Positions 58,971 through 64,000 of a DNA stretch of 64,000 nucleotides are shown here, piece after piece; positions within the stretch are counted from its first letter, which is position 1, and the number at the start of each line of letters is the position of its first letter. The notes below the pieces were generated by a model that made no database searches, had not been told where the DNA came from, and saw only the letters and a list, made by a program, of their open reading frames with translations. Source of the DNA: Nematostella vectensis (taxonomy: Eukaryota > Cnidaria > Anthozoa > Actiniaria > Edwardsiidae). Location of the stretch: positions 3,347,501 to 3,411,500 of the forward strand of contig NC_064035.1 in the NCBI RefSeq assembly GCF_932526225.1, in the 5' to 3' direction. A program made the translations under genes and the position numbers.

Positions 58971-61900
58971 GTAGAAGGCGTTGTATGGTTTCTATCTATT
59001 TTATCTCCACAATTCCACATTTGAGGTAGAAGGCATTGTTTGGTTTCTATCTATTTTGTCTCCACATTTCCACATTTGAGGTAGAAGGCGTTGTTTGGTT
59101 TCTATCTATTTTATCTCCACAATTCCACATTTGAGGTAGAAGGCGTTGTTTGGTTTCTATCTATTTTATCTCCACAATTCCACATTTGAGGTAGAAGGCA
59201 TTGTTTGGTTTCTATCTATTTTATCTCCACAATTCCACATTTGAGGTAGAAGGCGTTGTTTGATTTCTATCTATTTTATCTTCACAATTCCACATTTGAG
59301 GTAGAAGGCGTTGTTTGGTTTCTATCTATTTTATCTCCACAATTCCACATTTGAGGTAGAAGGCATTGTTTGGTTTCTATCTATTTTATCTCCACAATTC
59401 CACATTTGAGGTAGAAGGCATTGTTTGGTTTCTATCTATTTTATCTCCACAATTCCACATTTGAGGTAGAAGGCATTGTTTGGTTTCCATCTATTTTATC
59501 TCCACAATTCCACATTTGAGGTAGAAGGCATTGTTTGGTTTCTATCTATTTTGTCTCCACATTTCCACATTTGAGGTAGAAGGCGTTGTTTGGTTTCTAT
59601 CTATTTTATCTCCACAATTCCACATTTGAGGTAGAAGGCGTTGTTTGGTTTCTATCTATTTTATCTCCACAATTCCACATTTGAGGTGGAAGGCATTGTT
59701 TGGTTTCAATCTATTTTATCTTCACAATTCCACATTTGAGGTAGAAGGCGTTGTTTGGTTTCTATCTATTTTATCTCCACAATTCCACATTTGAGGTAGA
59801 AGGCATTGTTTGGATTCCATCTATTTTATCTCCACAATTCCACATTTGAGGTAGAAGGCATTGTTTGGTTTCTATCTATTTTATCTCCACAATTCCACAT
59901 TTGAGGTAGAAGGCGTTGTTTGATTTCTATCTATTTTATCTCCACAATTCCACATTTGAGGTAGAAGGCGTTGTTTGGTTTCTATCTCTTTTATCTCCAC
60001 AATTCCACATTTGAGGTGGAAGGCATTGTTTGGTTTCTATCTATTTTATCTCCACAATTCCACATTTGAGGTAGAAGGCATTGTTTGGTTTCCATCTATT
60101 TTATCTCCACAATTCCACATTTGAGGTAGAAGGCATTGTTTGGTTTCTATCTATTTTGTCTCCACATTTCCACATTTGAGGTAGAAGGCGTTGTTTGGTT
60201 TCTATCTATTTTATCTCCACAATTCCACATTTGAGGTAGAAGGCGTTGTTTGGTTTCTATCTATTTTATCTCCACAATTCCACATTTGAGGTAGAAGGCA
60301 TTGTTTGGTTTCCATCTATTTTATCTCCACAATTCCACATTTGAGGTGGAAGGCGTTGTTTGGTTTCTATCTATTTTATCTCCACAATTCCACATTTGAG
60401 GTAGAAGGCGTTGTTTGGTTTCTATCTATTTTATCTCCACAATTCCACATTTGAGGTGGAAGGCGTTGTTTGGTTTCTATCTATTTTATCTCCACAATTC
60501 CACATTTGAGGTGGAAGGCATTGTTTGGTTTCAATCTATTTTATCTTCACAATTCCACATTTGAGGTAGAAGGCGTTGTTTGGTTTCTATCTATTTTATC
60601 TCCACAATTCCACATTTGAGGTAGAAGGCATTGTTTGGTTTCTATCTATTTTATCTCCACAATTCCACATTTGAGGTAGAAGGCATTGTTTGGTTTCTAT
60701 CTATTTTATCTCCACAATTCCACATTTGAGGTAGAAGGCGTTGTTTGATTTCTATCTATTTTATCTCCACAATTCCACATTTGAGGTAGAAGGCGTTGTT
60801 TGGTTTCTATCTCTTTTATCTCCACAATTCCACATTTGAGGTGGAAGGCATTGTTTGGTTTCTATCTATTTTATCTCCACATTTCCACATTTGAGGTAGA
60901 AGGCATTGTTTGGTTTCTATCTATTTTATCACCACAATTCCACATTTGAGGTAGAAGGCATTGTTTGGTTTCCATCTATTTTATCTCCACAATTCCACAT
61001 TTGAGGTAGAAGGCGTTGTTTGGTTTCCATCTATTTTATCTCCACAATTCCACATTTGAGGTAGAAGGTATTGTTTGGTTTCTATCTATTTTGTCTCCAC
61101 ATTTCCACATTTGAGGTAGAAGGCGTTGTTTGGTTTCTATCTATTTTATCTCCACAATTCCACATTTGAGGTAGAAGGCGTTGTTTGGTTTCTATCTATT
61201 TTATCTCCACAATTCCACATTTGAGGTAGAAGGCATTGTTTGGTTTCTATCTATTTTATCTCCACAATTCCACATTTGAGGTAGAAGGCGTTGTTTGATT
61301 TCTATCTATTTTATCTTCACAATTCCACATTTGAGGTAGAAGGCGTTGTTTGGTTTCTATCTATTTTATCTCCCCATTTCAACATTTGAGGTAGAAGGCA
61401 TTGTTTGGATTCCATCTATTTTATCTCCACAATTCCACATTTGAGGTAGAAGGCGTTGTTTGATTTCTATCTATTTTATCTCCACAATTCCACATTTGAG
61501 GTAGAAGGCGTTGTTTGGTTTCTATCTATTTTATCTCCACAATTCCACATTTGAGGTAGAAGGCGTTGTTTGGTTTCTATCTATTTTATCTCCACAATTC
61601 CACATTTGAGGTAGAAGGCATTGTTTGGTTTCTATCTATTTTATCTCTACAATTCCACATTTGAGGTAGAAGGCATTGTTTGGTTTCCATCTATTTTATC
61701 TCCACAATTCCACATTTGAGGTAGAAGGTATTGTTTGGTTTCTATCTATTTTGTCTCCACATTTCCACATTTGAGGTAGAAGGCGTTGTTTGGTTTCTAT
61801 CTATTTTATCTCCACAATTCCACATTTGAGGTAGAAGGCGTTGTTTGGTTTCTATCTATTTTATCTCCACAATTCCACATTTGAGGTAGAAGGCATTGTT

Positions 61901-64000
61901 TGGCTTCTATCTATTTTATCACCACAATTCCACATTTGAGGTAGAAGGCGTTGTTTGGTTTCTATCTATTTTATCTCCACAATTCCACATTTGAGGTAGA
62001 AGGCATTGTTTGGTTTCCATCTATTTTATCTCCACAATTCCACATTTGAGGTAGAAGGCGTTGTTTGGTTTCCATCTATTTTATCTCCACAATTCCACAT
62101 TTGAGGTAGAAGGTATTGTTTGGTTTCTATCTATTTTGTCTCCACATTTCCACATTTGAGGTAGAAGGCGTTGTTTGGTTTCTATCTATTTTATCTCCAC
62201 AATTCCACATTTGAGGTAGAAGGCGTTGTTTGGTTTCTATCTATTTTATCTCCACAATTCCACATTTGAGGTAGAAGGCGTTGTTTGGTTTCTATCTATT
62301 TTATCTCCCCATTTCAACATTTGAGGTAGAAGGCATTGTTTGGATTCCATCTATTTTATCTCCACAATTCCACATTTGAGGTAGAAGGCGTTGTTTGATT
62401 TCTATCTATTTTATCTCCACAATTCCACATTTGAGGTAGAAGGCGTTGTTTGGTTTCTATCTATTTTATCTCCACAATTCCACATTTGAGGTAGAAGGCG
62501 TTGTTTGGTTTCTATCTATTTTATCTCCACAATTCCACATTTGAGGTAGAAGGCATTGTTTGGTTTCTATCTATTTTATCTCTACAATTCCACATTTGAG
62601 GTAGAAGGCATTGTTTGGTTTCCATCTATTTTATCTCCACAATTCCACATTTGAGGTAGAAGGCATTGTTTGGTTTCTATCTATTTTATCTCCACATTTC
62701 CACATTTGAGGTAGAAGGCGTTGTTTGGTTTCTATCTATTTTATCTCCACAATTCCACATTTGAGGTAGAAGGCGTTGTTTGGTTTCTATCTATTTTATC
62801 TCCACAATTCCACATTTGAGGTAGAAGGCATTGTTTGGCTTCTATCTATTTTATCACCACAATTCCACATTTGAGGTAGAAGGCGTTGTTTGGTTTCTAT
62901 CTATTTTATCTCCACAATTCCACATTTGAGGTAGAAGGCATTGTTTGGTTTCTATCTATTTTATCTCCACAATTCCACATTTGAGGTAGAAGGCGTTGTT
63001 TGGTTTCTATCTATTTTATCTCCACAATTCCACATTTGAGGTGGAAGGCATTGTTTGGTTTCTATCTATTTTATCTCCACAATTCCACATTTGAGGTAGA
63101 AGGCGTTGTTTGGTTTCTATCTATTTTATCTCCACAATTCCACATTTGAGGTAGAAGGCATTGTTTGGTTTCTATCTATTTTATTTCCACAATTCCACAT
63201 TTGAGGTAGAAGGCATTGTTTGGTTTCTATCTATTTTATCTCCACAATTCCACATTTGAGGTAGAAGGCGTTGTTTGATTTCTATCTATTTTATCTCCAC
63301 AATTCCACATTTGAGGTAGAAGGCGTTGTTTGGTTTCTATCTCTTTTATCTCCACAATTCCACATTTGAGGTGGAAGGCATTGTTTGGTTTCTATCTATT
63401 TTATCTCCACATTTCCACATTTGAGGTAGAAGGCATTGTTTGGTTTCTATCTATTTTATCACCACAATTCCACATTTGAGGTAGAAGGCATTGTTTGGTT
63501 TCCATCTATTTTATCTCCACAATTCCACATTTGAGGTAGAAGGCGTTGTTTGGTTTCCATCTATTTTATCTCCACAATTCCACATTTGAGGTAGAAGGTA
63601 TTGTTTGGTTTCTATCTATTTTGTCTCCACATTTCCACATTTGAGGTAGAAGGCGTTGTTTGGTTTCTATCTATTTTATCTCCACAATTCCACATTTGAG
63701 GTAGAAGGCGTTGTTTGGTTTCTATCTATTTTATCTCCACAATTCCACATTTGAGGTAGAAGGCATTGTTTGGTTTCTATCTATTTTATCTCCACAATTC
63801 CACATTTGAGGTAGAAGGCGTTGTTTGATTTCTATCTATTTTATCTTCACAATTCCACATTTGAGGTAGAAGGCGTTGTTTGGTTTCTATCTATTTTATC
63901 TCCCCATTTCAACATTTGAGGTAGAAGGCATTGTTTGGATTCCATCTATTTTATCTCCACAATTCCACATTTGAGGTAGAAGGCGTTGTTTGATTTCTAT
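58951..64000 (+). repeat. 55-bp tandem array (about 91 copies) carrying the MCRS1 exon 11 donor; continues past the window
   Basis: The unit runs CCACAATTCCACATTTGAG|GTAGAAGGCG and TTGTTTGGTTTCTATCTATT plus TTATCT, exactly 55 bp. The first copy overlaps the last 20 bases of MCRS1 exon 11 and its donor. Variants (GGCA/GGCG, GTCTCC, TCTCTTTTATC, CCCCATTTCAACATT) mark higher-order structure: rare variants at 60,811 and 61,371 recur at 63,341 and 63,901, exactly 2,530 bp (46 units) later, and the 61,371 variant also recurs at 62,306 (17 units). Confidence 0.97.

Overview
This is eukaryotic, metazoan DNA: AT-rich, with multi-exon genes whose introns have clean GT...AG ends, intronless receptor genes, decayed retrotransposon pieces and many minisatellites. 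Gene content (a Frizzled-5/8-type Wnt receptor, a SIX homeobox factor, MCRS1, a CAP-family protein, an M28 glutamate-carboxypeptidase-like enzyme), compact introns and CR1-like elements suggest an invertebrate genome. I think an anthozoan cnidarian such as the sea anemone Nematostella is most likely. That species call is inference; the gene families are read directly from splice-consistent translations.

Layout. 1-6.9 kb: the first eight exons of an M28B/glutamate-carboxypeptidase-II-like membrane peptidase on the minus strand, running off the left edge. 8.0-12.3 kb: a 4.3-kb array of a 19-bp repeat. 12.3-18.8 kb: no confident gene. 18.8-20.4 kb: intronless frizzled (minus). 25.1-26.4 kb: a 28-bp array rich in CACGTG. 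27.0-29.9 kb: an eight-exon CAP-family gene that stops after the N-terminal helical domain. 30.8-32.5 kb: a 47-bp array. 33.1-36.1 kb: a divergent Six1/2-like gene (minus, two exons). 36-43 kb: mostly empty, with a hammerhead ribozyme (about 41.57 kb) and a MITE (42.57 kb). 43.2-44.2 kb: a broken GT10 fucosyltransferase gene (minus). 45.05-46.26 kb: a 12/24-bp array. 46.4-47.4 kb: a class A GPCR (minus) with a damaged TM1 region. 49.0-50.0 kb: a 5'-truncated CR1/Jockey-type LINE. 51.7-58.97 kb: eleven exons of MCRS1 (plus), whose last visible exon runs into a 55-bp array that fills the window to 64 kb and continues beyond it.

The most unusual theme is that minisatellites sit on exon-intron junctions. 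The MCRS1 exon 11 donor is copied about 90 times. The MCRS1 exon 5 donor is present in five copies, also at a 55-bp period. The CAP exon 4 acceptor is present three times. Arrays directly abut splice sites in the peptidase gene, and the last codons plus stop of the Six gene lie inside a 32-bp repeat. The second notable item is a type I hammerhead ribozyme with an intact core.

There is no operon logic here. The genes are independent units: Wnt reception (Frizzled), a developmental transcription factor (Six), actin dynamics (CAP), chromatin/centrosome (MCRS1) and peptide hydrolysis (M28).
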